From positions 1 to 49,912 of the forward strand of contig JAEZCJ010000208.1 in NCBI GenBank assembly GCA_023433615.1: a DNA stretch of 49,912 bases, given 5' to 3'. Below the pieces are notes generated by a model. The model was not told the DNA's origin and searched no databases. It was given only the letters and a program-made list of their open reading frames with translations. Numbering within the stretch: the first letter of the stretch is position 1; each line of letters starts with the position of its first letter. This stretch comes from Bacillota bacterium (lineage in GTDB: Bacteria; Bacillota; Bacilli; Paenibacillales; Paenibacillaceae). The position numbers and the translations under genes were made by a program. Below are positions 33,388 through 42,156 of the stretch, piece by piece.

Positions 33388-34302
33388 ATGCAAGCTTCAT
33401 CGAACCTGGAACACGCGCTGCGGCATGCGGCGCAGCTGATTCGCCGCCATGCGCCATCGAACGGCACCTATCGGACATCTATCGATTCCCTGACGCTCAT
33501 GCACGCGGACCGTTTGTCTGAACCGCTCGAATCCGTCTACAAGCCTTCCTTATGCATCGTGGTACAGGGGGCCAAGACGGCTTCGTTGCATGATGAAACC
33601 TATCGGTACGATCCATCGACTTACTTGATTACTTCCGTCGAACTGCCGATTAGCGGCAGAATTATCGAAGCTTCACCCGACGACCCGTATCTAAGCTTGA
33701 AGCTGACCTTCGACGCCGACGTCATCTTGGACATCGCCAAGGATATGGAGCAGCCTGCCTCCGCTTCTCCGGCCGCCTATCGCGGCATCGCCGTGAACCG
33801 CACCTCCGCTGCCCTGATCGACGGCATCATCCGACTCTTGCAACTGCTGGATGCACCGGACGATATTCCGGTTCTCGCTCCGCTCGTCATCCGAGAAATT
33901 CTATACCGCGTGCTGCAGGGCGAGCAAGCAGGCTCTCTGCATGCCTTCGCAGCGATCGGCAGCCATGCGCACAACATCGCGCGGGCAATCCAGTTGATGA
34001 ATCGGCAGTACGATCGCCCGCTCGCCGTCGAGGCGCTTGCGCGGTCCGTGAACATGAGCGCGTCTGCATTCCACAAGCACTTCAAGCGCGTGACGTCAAT
34101 GAGCCCGCTGCAGTACCAGAAGACGGTGCGGCTGCAAGAAGCCAGGCGGCTGCTCTTGACGGAGGCCATGCAGGCGTCCGATGCCGCCTTCCGGGTAGGC
34201 TACGAGAGCCCCTCCCAATTCAGCCGCGAGTATTCCCGCATGTACGGCCGTCCGCCGATGCTGGATATTCAAGAGCGGCGCAGTTCGATCGCGGACTCAT
34301 AA
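33388..34302 (+). CDS. AraC family regulator with AraC_N domain
   Basis: The start is ATG 33388, ten bases after AAGGAGAG; the open frame reaches 33316. The 304-residue regulator has an AraC_N sensor domain (about 30-180, with PSLCIVVQGAKTASLHDETY) and a C-terminal double helix-turn-helix (about 195-300, with VNMSASAFHKHFKRVTSMSP and AAFRVGYESPSQFSREYSRM). Members of this subgroup typically control a divergent oxidoreductase gene, which fits the SDR here. Its last codon overlaps the stop of the convergent MHYT gene by 6 bp. Confidence 0.92.
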   Translation: MQASSNLEHALRHAAQLIRRHAPSNGTYRTSIDSLTLMHADRLSEPLESVYKPSLCIVVQGAKTASLHDETYRYDPSTYLITSVELPISGRIIEASPDDPYLSLKLTFDADVILDIAKDMEQPASASPAAYRGIAVNRTSAALIDGIIRLLQLLDAPDDIPVLAPLVIREILYRVLQGEQAGSLHAFAAIGSHAHNIARAIQLMNRQYDRPLAVEALARSVNMSASAFHKHFKRVTSMSPLQYQKTVRLQEARRLLLTEAMQASDAAFRVGYESPSQFSREYSRMYGRPPMLDIQERRSSIADS

Positions 34303-36288
34303 ATTTTTCAGCCAACGCTCGATATTATCATTCTTCATCGGTTTGCCGTAGAAGTAGCCTTGCATGACGTGACAGCCCAGCTGCGTCAGAAAATCGATAT
34401 GTTCCTGGTTCTCCACGCCCTCGGCGATGACATCCAGGTTCAGATTCTCCGCCATCAGAATAATCGCGTGAACAATGGCACGCTTGCTCTCGGTGTCCAG
34501 GTCCTGCGTGAATAGGCGATCCAGCTTGAGCGCATCGATCGGCAGCCGGTCAAGCAGCCCGATGGACGAATAGCCTGTGCCGAAGTCGTCCATCGACACG
34601 CGAACGCCCATTGCGCGAATCGATTGGAGCTGGCGAATAATATCGTTGATGTCATAGAACACCATGGATTCGGTAATTTCCAGCTCCAGATATCGAGGCT
34701 CCAGTCCCGCTTGCTCGAGTACACTCGGGATGAGCTCGATTAACCGATCCGTCTGGAACAGCCGGACAGACAGATTGACCGATACCGGCTGGTAGATTCC
34801 CTGCGCCTGCCAAGTCTTGCATTGCCTGCAAGCCTCCTCGAGCGTCCATCTCGTCATGGGTATGATAAGCCCGGTCTCTTCGGCAATCGGAATGAATTCC
34901 CCCGGCGAGACCAGTCCCAACCGAGGATGCTCCCAGCGAATCAAGGCCTCGAATCCAACCAGTCGATTCATTGTCACATTCCACTTCGGCTGATAGACAA
35001 TATGGAACTGCTCATGCTCGAGCGCCCGCTGCAGATCTTTCTCCAGCTCCATCTTGCGTACCTCTTGGACGCCCATCTCATCGGTATAGACGCAGTACTG
35101 GTTCTTCCCTAACCCCTTCGCCTTGTACATCGCCGTATCGGCGGTCTTAAGCAGGGTCGAGCGGTCGAGATCTTGAATCTGCCCGATACTGATGCCGATG
35201 CTCCCCGTAATGTAGAGCTCGTGGCCTTCGATCCGGTAGACATTCTTCACGTCTTGCAGAATTTGATCCGCCAATCGCTCCGCCCGCTCCTGCTCGCAAT
35301 GTCTCAGGATGAACAGGAATTCGTCGCCGCCGATGCGAAAAGCCTGCTGGTCGTCGCGCACGAATCGACGCAGTCGCCGGCCGACTTCCTCTACCAGGCG
35401 ATCGCCGATATTATGGCCCAGCGTGTCATTGATGGCCTTGAACTGATCCAGGTCCAGGAATAGAACGCCGACCGTCTCGTTGCCGATGTGCGTCTCGAAG
35501 AACCGGTTCATCTCATTGCGGTTGGGCAAGCCCGTAATCGAATCCCGATAGGCCATCTTCTCCAGCACATGCCGATCGAAGAACATCGCGCTCCAGGACA
35601 CGAACAAGATGGAGAAGATCGTGACAGTTACGCCGTACAGCAATAAGATGTCGACGGACGGCGCCTGCTCCATGGCCGTATCGCCGTGCGCGTGGAAGCG
35701 AGCCGCCCTCATCCCCGTGTAGTGCATCCCGCATATGGCAATCCCCATTACGATCGAAGCCGCCCATTTCACCCAACTCGACGAATTCTGGCTGCGGAAA
35801 CGCAGGAACAAGAATAAAGCCGCATAAGAGGCGACAAGGGCAATGACCGCGGACAACACCCAGATCGGTCTGTCATACGTAATATCGACGGGCATGATCA
35901 TGGCTTCCATGCCGACATAATGCATCGTCACGATGCCGCTGCCCATAATGAAGCCGCCGATCGCGATTCGGTAGCCGATGATGTTCTTGGGCATGGTGAT
36001 ATAGAACGCAATGAACGAGGAGATCACGCTGGCGACCATCGACAGAAGCGTCAACGGCACGTCATATTTCACCGTGGCGTGCAAATGAAACGCGAGCATG
36101 CCGACAAAATGCATGGACCATATTCCGTTCCCCATTACCAACGCGCCAGCTAACAGCCAGAAAAATCGGGTTCTCCCGTTCGAATTGGAAATTTTGGCGG
36201 CAATGCTTAACGCGGAATACGATGCCAATATGGCAATGACGATCGAGAGCGCTACAATCGATAGGTTATAGCTGCCGTCCATACGCAT
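34297..36288 (-). CDS. MHYT-GGDEF-EAL cyclic-di-GMP enzyme (YkoW-like)
   Basis: A 663-residue membrane protein. Seven helices (about 8-235) carry three MHYT-type motifs, SMHFVGM (59), TMHYVGM (121) and GMHYTGM (187), thought to bind copper and sense oxygen, CO or NO. The cyclase domain has an intact GGDEF (320-324), but the product-inhibition site reads R311-D-D-Q314 instead of RxxD. The EAL domain keeps E447-A-L, N505, DDFG (567-570), K588 and E623, so both synthesis and hydrolysis of c-di-GMP look possible. The ATG has AGGAGGG upstream. It is monocistronic and convergent with the AraC gene. Confidence 0.93.
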   Translation of the reverse strand: MRMDGSYNLSIVALSIVIAILASYSALSIAAKISNSNGRTRFFWLLAGALVMGNGIWSMHFVGMLAFHLHATVKYDVPLTLLSMVASVISSFIAFYITMPKNIIGYRIAIGGFIMGSGIVTMHYVGMEAMIMPVDITYDRPIWVLSAVIALVASYAALFLFLRFRSQNSSSWVKWAASIVMGIAICGMHYTGMRAARFHAHGDTAMEQAPSVDILLLYGVTVTIFSILFVSWSAMFFDRHVLEKMAYRDSITGLPNRNEMNRFFETHIGNETVGVLFLDLDQFKAINDTLGHNIGDRLVEEVGRRLRRFVRDDQQAFRIGGDEFLFILRHCEQERAERLADQILQDVKNVYRIEGHELYITGSIGISIGQIQDLDRSTLLKTADTAMYKAKGLGKNQYCVYTDEMGVQEVRKMELEKDLQRALEHEQFHIVYQPKWNVTMNRLVGFEALIRWEHPRLGLVSPGEFIPIAEETGLIIPMTRWTLEEACRQCKTWQAQGIYQPVSVNLSVRLFQTDRLIELIPSVLEQAGLEPRYLELEITESMVFYDINDIIRQLQSIRAMGVRVSMDDFGTGYSSIGLLDRLPIDALKLDRLFTQDLDTESKRAIVHAIILMAENLNLDVIAEGVENQEHIDFLTQLGCHVMQGYFYGKPMKNDNIERWLKNL

Positions 36289-36439
36289 TCCATTCCCTCC
36301 TATCTCTTAAACCACCCATTATTCGACAAGTTTCAACATAATTGCATTGTACCATGTCGAACTCAACAAGTACTCAACAAATTATGAACAATCGAGTAGG
36401 TAAGCGCGGCCGGTTCTCGAACTCTCGCACCAAGTTGCG
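36289..36439. other. Intergenic region upstream of the MHYT gene
   Basis: Contains a short tandem CTCAACAA repeat (around 36361-36380) and AT-rich sequence likely to hold the MHYT promoter on the minus strand, but I cannot pick a convincing -35/-10 pair. Confidence 0.3.
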
Positions 36440-36470
36440 AAAAAGGGATCGGCCTATTAAGGCCGATCCC
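36440..36470 (-). terminator. Rho-independent terminator after mgtC
   Basis: A perfect 10-bp stem GGGATCGGCC / GGCCGATCCC with a 6-nt loop, followed by five T residues on the minus strand. It ends the SBP-permease-permease-sulfatase-mgtC unit. Confidence 0.88.
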
Positions 36471-36502
36471 CTTCGTGCTTCGCTTCGTTCCAATTCTCTC
36501 TA

Positions 36503-37306
36503 TCATTTCATCGGTAGCCGATGAGCGGCACCTAGCTGCAGCCGGGTCTCATCCAGGCTATGATTCATGCTCACGGACAAGATCTCCTTCATGGCGGAGA
36601 GACTACTGATCGCGGTCAGTACCTGCACGCCGACGGCGGCCTCCAGCTTCAGCGTGAATTCCAATTCGCCCGCAGCGCCGGAACCGCCATGCTCATAGCG
36701 AACCATGCCCATCTTCTTCATGCGAATGCCCGATGCCTCCAGATTCGAGATGACCGCTGCCAGGCTGCCTTCGCGATCGCGAACGCGGATCACCAGCTCA
36801 TGCTCGGAGCGGCGCCTCTTCCATCTCTTCTCCCACTTATTGAGCACCAACAGGCTTAGGAATACGAGAATGGTACACAGAATCGATCCATAGTAGAAGC
36901 CCGCTCCGATGCTAAGGCCGATCGCGGCGACGACCCAGATCGATGCCGCGGTCGTCAAGCCCGATACCGTCAGGCCGTTGCGCAGAATCGCCCCCGCGCC
37001 CAGGAAGCCGATGCCGCTGATGACCTGCGCAGCCAGCCGGGCAGGATCGATCCGGACGTTCTCCTCGTGCACGAACGCGGAGAAGCCGTAGATGGATAGC
37101 AGCATGATTGCCGTCGAGCCGAGCGACACCAAGATGTGCGTGCGGAAGCCCGCTGCATGGTTGTTCCACTCCCGCTCCAGTCCGATTACCCCGCCAAGGA
37201 GGAGCGACAGCATCAAGCGAAGCGTGAGATCGAAGTAGCTGATTTCCCATATGCTCGCGGGCTCGGCTAAGATCAGATCGAGCAGTTCTTCAATGCCCGC
37301 TGCCAT
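36503..37306 (-). CDS. MgtC/SapB family membrane protein
   Basis: The start is ATG 37306, which overlaps the sulfatase stop (37290) by 17 bases; AAGGGA lies upstream. The 267-residue protein has the MgtC N-terminal domain with GLEREWNNHAAGFRTH (about 42-57) and GIGFLGAGAILRNGLTVSG, four to five membrane helices, a basic linker and a C-terminal soluble ACT-like domain. In pathogens MgtC modulates F1Fo-ATPase and magnesium or phosphate homeostasis; the role in free-living Firmicutes is unclear. The overlap implies translational coupling to the sulfatase. A link between sulfate or cation release and MgtC is speculative. Confidence 0.88.
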   Translation of the reverse strand: MAAGIEELLDLILAEPASIWEISYFDLTLRLMLSLLLGGVIGLEREWNNHAAGFRTHILVSLGSTAIMLLSIYGFSAFVHEENVRIDPARLAAQVISGIGFLGAGAILRNGLTVSGLTTAASIWVVAAIGLSIGAGFYYGSILCTILVFLSLLVLNKWEKRWKRRRSEHELVIRVRDREGSLAAVISNLEASGIRMKKMGMVRYEHGGSGAAGELEFTLKLEAAVGVQVLTAISSLSAMKEILSVSMNHSLDETRLQLGAAHRLPMK

Positions 37307-38771
37307 AACGCATAGGTCCCTTCCAAGCGAAAGGGTTGTTCGACCTGACCTCATGCTCATCCGCCCCGGGCGGAACGGTCATGATGAAGCCGCTTGCGGA
37401 ACGCGGTTCGGCAGGCGTGCCCGCAAGTTCCGGGAATCGCTCGGCCAGCCGCGACCTGCCTGCCGCCAGCATCTCCGCATGGTCAGCATGTCCGGACAGA
37501 TTGTCGCGTTCCGCAGGGTCAACGTCCACGTGGAACAACTGCTCCCGCCCTCCGCACACGTAATACAGGTACTTCCATTCCCCATTCGTCGCCATATACA
37601 TGCCGTCCTGCACATCGGAATAGCCGAATACCCATCGTTCCTGCGTCAGCGATTGCCCCAGCAGCGACATGAGATTGAGCCCGTCCCGAGCAGCGCCCCC
37701 ATCCCCATCATCGCTTGCTGAGCAGCCTGCAAGTCCCAGCAGGGTCGGATAAATATCCGCCAGCTGTACCGCCTCATGGATGCGGCTGCCCGGCAGACTG
37801 CCGCCGCGCAGATGCGCAGGAAGCCGCAGCAGGAAGGGGACGCGAGCCGACGGATCGTAGAAGCAAGTCTTCTGGAACAAGCCGTGGTCACCCAGCATAT
37901 CGCCGTGGTCCGACGTGAACAGGATGATGGTGTTCTCCCAAAGTCCTTGCATCTTCAGCTCCCCGAACAAGCGGCCCAATTCGTAGTCGATGTGGGTAAG
38001 CGACGCATAATAATGCTTGCGGGCGCTCTGGACCACATGCTCCGGCAGCAGATCGAACTTATGCATCCAGCGCTGGATCTGCATCCAATACGGCACCTCT
38101 TCCTCCGATGCCGACCATGCCCCCGAGGCGGGCTTCGGAATGTCGACGCCGTCATAATACCTTACGAAGGACTCAGGCGGATCGTACGGCGTATGCGGCG
38201 ACTCGAAGCACGTCCACAGGAAGAACGGCGCCCCCGGATCGCGCTGCCGAAGGAAGTCGATCGACTCTTCCACGATCCAGTGCGTGTGCGTATACTCGGC
38301 TGGCTGCGCGGAATAGGTCGGATACACCTCATTCCCTCCAAGGCCGTGTCCCCGATACGTGCCGGCATGCGGCGTCTTCTCCAGCCAGTTCACGTAGTCG
38401 TCCGGATGCAGCCGCATGCGCTCGAAGCCGCTTCTTGCCCTCGACGGATGGAAATGCATTTTGCCCGCGGCATGCGTCTGGTAGCCCTCGGAGGTCAGCT
38501 TGCCCGGCAGCGTCAGGCGCGGCTCCTCCGGCATCGGCACCGCCGCGTTCTTCGCCACCCCGTGGCTGTATGCCGCTCGCCCGGTCATGATCGTCTTCCG
38601 GGCAGGAATGCACATCGGGCAATCGCTATAAGCGCGGTCGAAGCGCACCCCCTCCCTCGCCAGCTGATCCATGTGGGGCGTCATGACGGGGTGTTCGGAT
38701 TGCGCGATCCCCATGCAATCGCCGCGATGCTGGTCGGTCGTGACGAGCAAGATATTCGGTCTGTCCTGCAT
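37290..38771 (-). CDS. Type I sulfatase (formylglycine-dependent)
   Basis: A 493-residue alkaline-phosphatase-superfamily sulfatase with the signature C54-I-P-A-R58, where C54 would be converted to formylglycine. Metal-site motifs are TTDQHRGD (D13) near the N-terminus and TSDHGDMLGDHG in the middle. There is no signal peptide, so it acts in the cytoplasm on imported sulfated sugars. It follows the two permease genes by 12 bases and overlaps mgtC downstream. The Cys form needs an FGE-type maturase; one with both catalytic cysteines is encoded at 46247-47239. The sulfate ester substrate is unknown. Confidence 0.92.
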   Translation of the reverse strand: MQDRPNILLVTTDQHRGDCMGIAQSEHPVMTPHMDQLAREGVRFDRAYSDCPMCIPARKTIMTGRAAYSHGVAKNAAVPMPEEPRLTLPGKLTSEGYQTHAAGKMHFHPSRARSGFERMRLHPDDYVNWLEKTPHAGTYRGHGLGGNEVYPTYSAQPAEYTHTHWIVEESIDFLRQRDPGAPFFLWTCFESPHTPYDPPESFVRYYDGVDIPKPASGAWSASEEEVPYWMQIQRWMHKFDLLPEHVVQSARKHYYASLTHIDYELGRLFGELKMQGLWENTIILFTSDHGDMLGDHGLFQKTCFYDPSARVPFLLRLPAHLRGGSLPGSRIHEAVQLADIYPTLLGLAGCSASDDGDGGAARDGLNLMSLLGQSLTQERWVFGYSDVQDGMYMATNGEWKYLYYVCGGREQLFHVDVDPAERDNLSGHADHAEMLAAGRSRLAERFPELAGTPAEPRSASGFIMTVPPGADEHEVRSNNPFAWKGPMRYGSGH

Positions 38772-38783
38772 GTTCCATTCCTC

Positions 38784-39623
38784 CTATTTCAATCCTGTCA
38801 TGGCTACCCCTTCGATGAATTTCTTCTGCGCGGCGAAGAACACCAGCAGAAGCGGCAGCGTCGCCATCACCGAGGCGGCCATCAGCGTATGCCACTGCGT
38901 CCCCGATTGGTCCGTGAATAAGGATAGCGCGAGCGGCAAGGTGAACAGCCCATCCGAGCTCAGATAGATCAGCGGTTCGAAAAATTCGTTCCAGCTGTTC
39001 AGGAAGGTGAAGATCGTAAGCGTCGCCAGCGCCGGCTTGGCCAGCGGAATCATGATGCGCCAGAACGTCATCCAAGGCGTGCAGCCGTCGATCTTGGCCG
39101 CTTCATCCAGATCATTCGGTACGGTAATGTAGAATTGCCGGAGGAGGAACACGCCGAACATGCCGCCGGCCCCCAGCATTGGGGGAACGATCAACGGAAA
39201 GTGCGTGTTCACGAGCCCCATGTTCGACATCCAGATGAACAGCGGCAGCGCCGTCACCTCCGTCGGGATCATCATGCTGCTGAGCAAGACGAGGAAAATG
39301 ACGTTTTTTAGCGGGAACGCTATTTTGGCGAAGGCGTAACCGGCCAGCGCGGCGAACACGCAGGTCCCTAAGGTTACGAGAATCGCGATATACGCACTGT
39401 TATAGAAGTACAAGTGGAACGGCTGCTCCTCGAAGACCTGCGTATAGTTGCTCCACTGGATCGGATTCGGAATCCATTGCGGCGGAAACGCGAAGATCTT
39501 CGTCTGATGCTTCAGCGACGTCGATACCATCCAATAGAACGGGATCAAGATGATGATGGAGACCACGGTCAAGACCGCGTAAGTCAGCGCATTCTTGTAG
39601 GCATGCCGATTGTTATTGCTCAT
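38784..39623 (-). CDS. Carbohydrate ABC transporter permease (MalG/LacG-type)
   Basis: The start is ATG 39623 (MSNNNRHAYK), which overlaps the upstream permease gene by 11 bp and has AGAGGTGGG before it. The 279-residue protein has six hydrophobic segments and the EAA loop DLDEAAKIDGCTPWMTFWR. It pairs with the MalF-type permease to import the sugar delivered by the SBP encoded at 40598. The sulfatase next in the operon suggests a sulfated oligosaccharide. Confidence 0.93.
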   Translation of the reverse strand: MSNNNRHAYKNALTYAVLTVVSIIILIPFYWMVSTSLKHQTKIFAFPPQWIPNPIQWSNYTQVFEEQPFHLYFYNSAYIAILVTLGTCVFAALAGYAFAKIAFPLKNVIFLVLLSSMMIPTEVTALPLFIWMSNMGLVNTHFPLIVPPMLGAGGMFGVFLLRQFYITVPNDLDEAAKIDGCTPWMTFWRIMIPLAKPALATLTIFTFLNSWNEFFEPLIYLSSDGLFTLPLALSLFTDQSGTQWHTLMAASVMATLPLLLVFFAAQKKFIEGVAMTGLK

Positions 39624-40512
39624 GATGGACCCACCTCTTCCGGATATTCCACTGCATGATCGTGATCGCGAGGATAATCGCGAAGAGGATGAAGGCGATC
39701 GCGGATGCATAGCCGAATCGGAACAAGGTGAACGCCTGCTGATAGATATAGAATACTATTACGTAAGTACTCGTGCCGGGCCCTCCGCCCGTCAGTACGT
39801 ATACTTGCCCGAATACCTTGAGCGAACCGATCAAGGTCAGGATGAGCGCCAAGAACACGGCCGGCGAAATCATGGGAAAGGTGATATGCGTGAACGTCTT
39901 CCATCGGGAAGCCCCGTCGATTCGCGCTGCCTCATGGTACATGAGCGGGACATCCTGAAGCGCAGCCAAGAAGATGACCATGTTCAGGCCGACGTTCTTG
40001 AGCACGCTCACGACGATGACGATCGGCATGACGAGATCCAGATCGTAGAACCATGCCGGCCCCTTCACGCCGAGCAGCTTCAAGAATTGGTTCACCATGC
40101 CCCCTTCCGTCGCGAAGATATATTTCCATACGATGGACCATACGACGATCGAGGTCACCACCGGCGTGAAAATCGCGGTACGGAACAGTCCGATTCCCCG
40201 AATCTGCCTGTTCAAGAGCAGCGCGAGCGACAGCGCCAGGATGAGATTGAGCGGGATTAACCCTGCGGAAAAATAGAGCGTATTGCCGACGGTACGCCAG
40301 AACACCGGATCATCGGCGAAAGCCTTATTGAAATTGTCGAAGCCGACGAAGGAAGCATCGCCGAATATCGAATAATCCGTAAAACTCATCCCGAGCGCCG
40401 CAATGATCGGCACGAGGATGAAGGCGAGGAATCCCGCTACCATGGGTGCGATAAACAGATAACCGTACCACTTATCACGGTGCAATGGACTTGCTAGCTT
40501 CGTTGAAGTCAT
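39613..40512 (-). CDS. Carbohydrate ABC transporter permease (MalF/LacF-type)
   Basis: A 299-residue membrane subunit with a short basic N-terminus, six hydrophobic segments and the EAA loop MYHEAARIDGASRWKTF. The family-typical GGGPGTSTYVIVFYIYQQAF motif precedes the last helices. AGAAGGGAG lies upstream of the ATG. It is the second gene of the SBP-permease-permease-sulfatase-mgtC unit and belongs to the CUT1 group. Confidence 0.93.
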   Translation of the reverse strand: MTSTKLASPLHRDKWYGYLFIAPMVAGFLAFILVPIIAALGMSFTDYSIFGDASFVGFDNFNKAFADDPVFWRTVGNTLYFSAGLIPLNLILALSLALLLNRQIRGIGLFRTAIFTPVVTSIVVWSIVWKYIFATEGGMVNQFLKLLGVKGPAWFYDLDLVMPIVIVVSVLKNVGLNMVIFLAALQDVPLMYHEAARIDGASRWKTFTHITFPMISPAVFLALILTLIGSLKVFGQVYVLTGGGPGTSTYVIVFYIYQQAFTLFRFGYASAIAFILFAIILAITIMQWNIRKRWVHHEQ

Positions 40513-40597
40513 CTGTCCGTCAACTCCCTTCTGTCATTCACTGCCAATGGAAATGCCAATCCCACGATCCGCAGATTGGCATTCCCACCCTGCTATG

Positions 40598-41935
40598 CTA
40601 TTTCAACAACGGACTGACGTCTTTCTCCATGCGCTCCAGCACCTCGTCAACCGTCACGCTCTGCGTGTAGGCATAGTCGAGCAAGCTCTGAACCGCTGTA
40701 TTGATCTGCTGCCAATTCTTGTGGTTCGGCAGGTACTCGGCTTGCTCCATCTGCTCCAGAATCGCGATTCGCATGCTGTCCACGGACGGTGCGCCCTTCG
40801 CGAATTCTTCCGATTCCAGAATCGACCGTCTGCTCGGCACGAAGAATTGGGACGCCGTTACGGCATTGTCGGGACTGGTCAGGAATTTCAACAGTTCGTA
40901 AGCTTCTTCCGGATGCTGGGTGCCCTTAATGATCGAATACCCTGCGAAGCCCAACGTCGTCCCTCGCCCGTTCGGCCCTTCAGGCAGCGGAACGATGTCC
41001 CACTCGAAGTCCGTGATCGCTCTGGCTTTGCCCATATAGCTGTACAGCTCTTGCTGGATGCCGATCTTGCCGGATTCGAAGGTGGTCTGATCGCCCGGCT
41101 TCGGATGAACCTCATGCTTGAATATCGCATCGAAGTAGAACGCAAGCGCCTGCTTGCCTTCCGGCGAATTGAGCGTGAAGGCCGTGCCGTCTTCGTTCAG
41201 AAGCGCCGCGCCATGCGCACGCATAACGGGGATCAGGCTGCTGTCCCAGTTCGCCCAGCCGTTGCGGATGTAGTTAACCCCATACACGCCTTGCGAGGGA
41301 TCCGATATCGCTTGCGCGGCCTTGAGCAGTTGCTCATAGGTCCAATTCCCTTCGTTATACAAATCCGTAGGCGTCTTCAATCCCTTGTCTTGGAACAGCT
41401 TCTTGTTGTAGTACATCATCATCGGCGGCGTGGAGAACGGGATGCCGTAGAGCTTGTCGCCCTTCGTCAACAACTCCAGCGTCGACGGGTAGATCTCGTC
41501 GAACTTATATGCCGGGTCCGCCTTCAAGTCGGACAGGTCGACGAGCTGGTCATTCGCCAGGAATTGCGGGATATGCGCTTCGCTGAGCCAGGCGACATCA
41601 GGAGCCGTCCCTGAAGCGTTCATGATCGAGATCTTCTGCAGATAATCCGTGCTCGGGATCGTAATGATCTCGACGGAGACATGCGGCTTCAGCTTCTTGT
41701 ATTCCGCCAGCATCTGCTCGTACATCTCTTTATGCTGTTCCTTCCCCCAGATGCTGAAGCGCAGCTTCACTTCCTTCGGCGCTGCAGGCTTCGCATCGGA
41801 GACTTGCTCCTTCGGCTCATTGCCGGACGCCGGCGCCGGCGCCTCTTGGTTGTTGCCGTTCGTCGATTTGGCGCAGCCGGCTATTACCATGATTGCGAGA
41901 ATCAGCATCAGGCTGGTCTTCCACATCTTCTTCAT
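40598..41935 (-). CDS. Extracellular sugar-binding lipoprotein (CUT1 family)
   Basis: A 445-residue SBP with a lipoprotein signal ending VIAGC (C21), an Asn/Pro/Ala-rich linker (22-50) and a type 1 sugar-binding fold with MNASGTAPDVAWLSE, typical of family 1 SBPs. It is the first gene of the sulfatase transport operon. A cre-like CcpA site and a TATACT -10 lie just upstream, so glucose repression is likely. It is shorter than, and not closely similar to, the other three SBPs in the window. Confidence 0.92.
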   Translation of the reverse strand: MKKMWKTSLMLILAIMVIAGCAKSTNGNNQEAPAPASGNEPKEQVSDAKPAAPKEVKLRFSIWGKEQHKEMYEQMLAEYKKLKPHVSVEIITIPSTDYLQKISIMNASGTAPDVAWLSEAHIPQFLANDQLVDLSDLKADPAYKFDEIYPSTLELLTKGDKLYGIPFSTPPMMMYYNKKLFQDKGLKTPTDLYNEGNWTYEQLLKAAQAISDPSQGVYGVNYIRNGWANWDSSLIPVMRAHGAALLNEDGTAFTLNSPEGKQALAFYFDAIFKHEVHPKPGDQTTFESGKIGIQQELYSYMGKARAITDFEWDIVPLPEGPNGRGTTLGFAGYSIIKGTQHPEEAYELLKFLTSPDNAVTASQFFVPSRRSILESEEFAKGAPSVDSMRIAILEQMEQAEYLPNHKNWQQINTAVQSLLDYAYTQSVTVDEVLERMEKDVSPLLK

Positions 41936-41963
41936 GCATTTCGCCCCTTCGGTATCTCATGTT

Positions 41964-41978
41964 ATAAAGCGTTTACAT
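41964..41978 (-). promoter_or_regulatory. Candidate CcpA (cre) site at the sulfatase transport operon
   Basis: On the minus strand the 15-mer ATGTAAACGCTTTAT matches the cre consensus WTGNAANCGNWNNCW at 14 of 15 positions. It lies just after a -10-like TATACT (41984-41989), near the expected transcription start, a position known to block transcription in Bacillus. Confidence 0.6.
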
Positions 41979-42106
41979 GATTAAGTATAAAGAATGGAGC
42001 GCTGCCTCTTATATGCCCCAATGTACAGAAAAGGTACAACATCTATAGGTCATTGGTCCGCTTGAGATCGAGTCTTACGCCGATTCAACCGAAGCGGATC
42101 TTCTAG

Positions 42107-42144
42107 CGAAGAAAACCACCTTGTCATAAAGGTGGTTTTCTTCG
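42107..42144. terminator. Terminator after the response regulator gene
   Basis: A perfect 16-bp stem (42107-42122 with 42129-42144), with a TTTTC tract inside the right arm, lies 13 bases past the response regulator stop. It separates the two-component unit from the SBP promoter. Confidence 0.85.
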
Positions 42145-42156
42145 GATCGTTCGTGA

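Noticed and set aside
36341..36359. Possible fifth copy of the CATTGTA dyad upstream of the MHYT gene
   Set aside because: Only the left half CATTGTA is present; the right half does not match TRCAATG.
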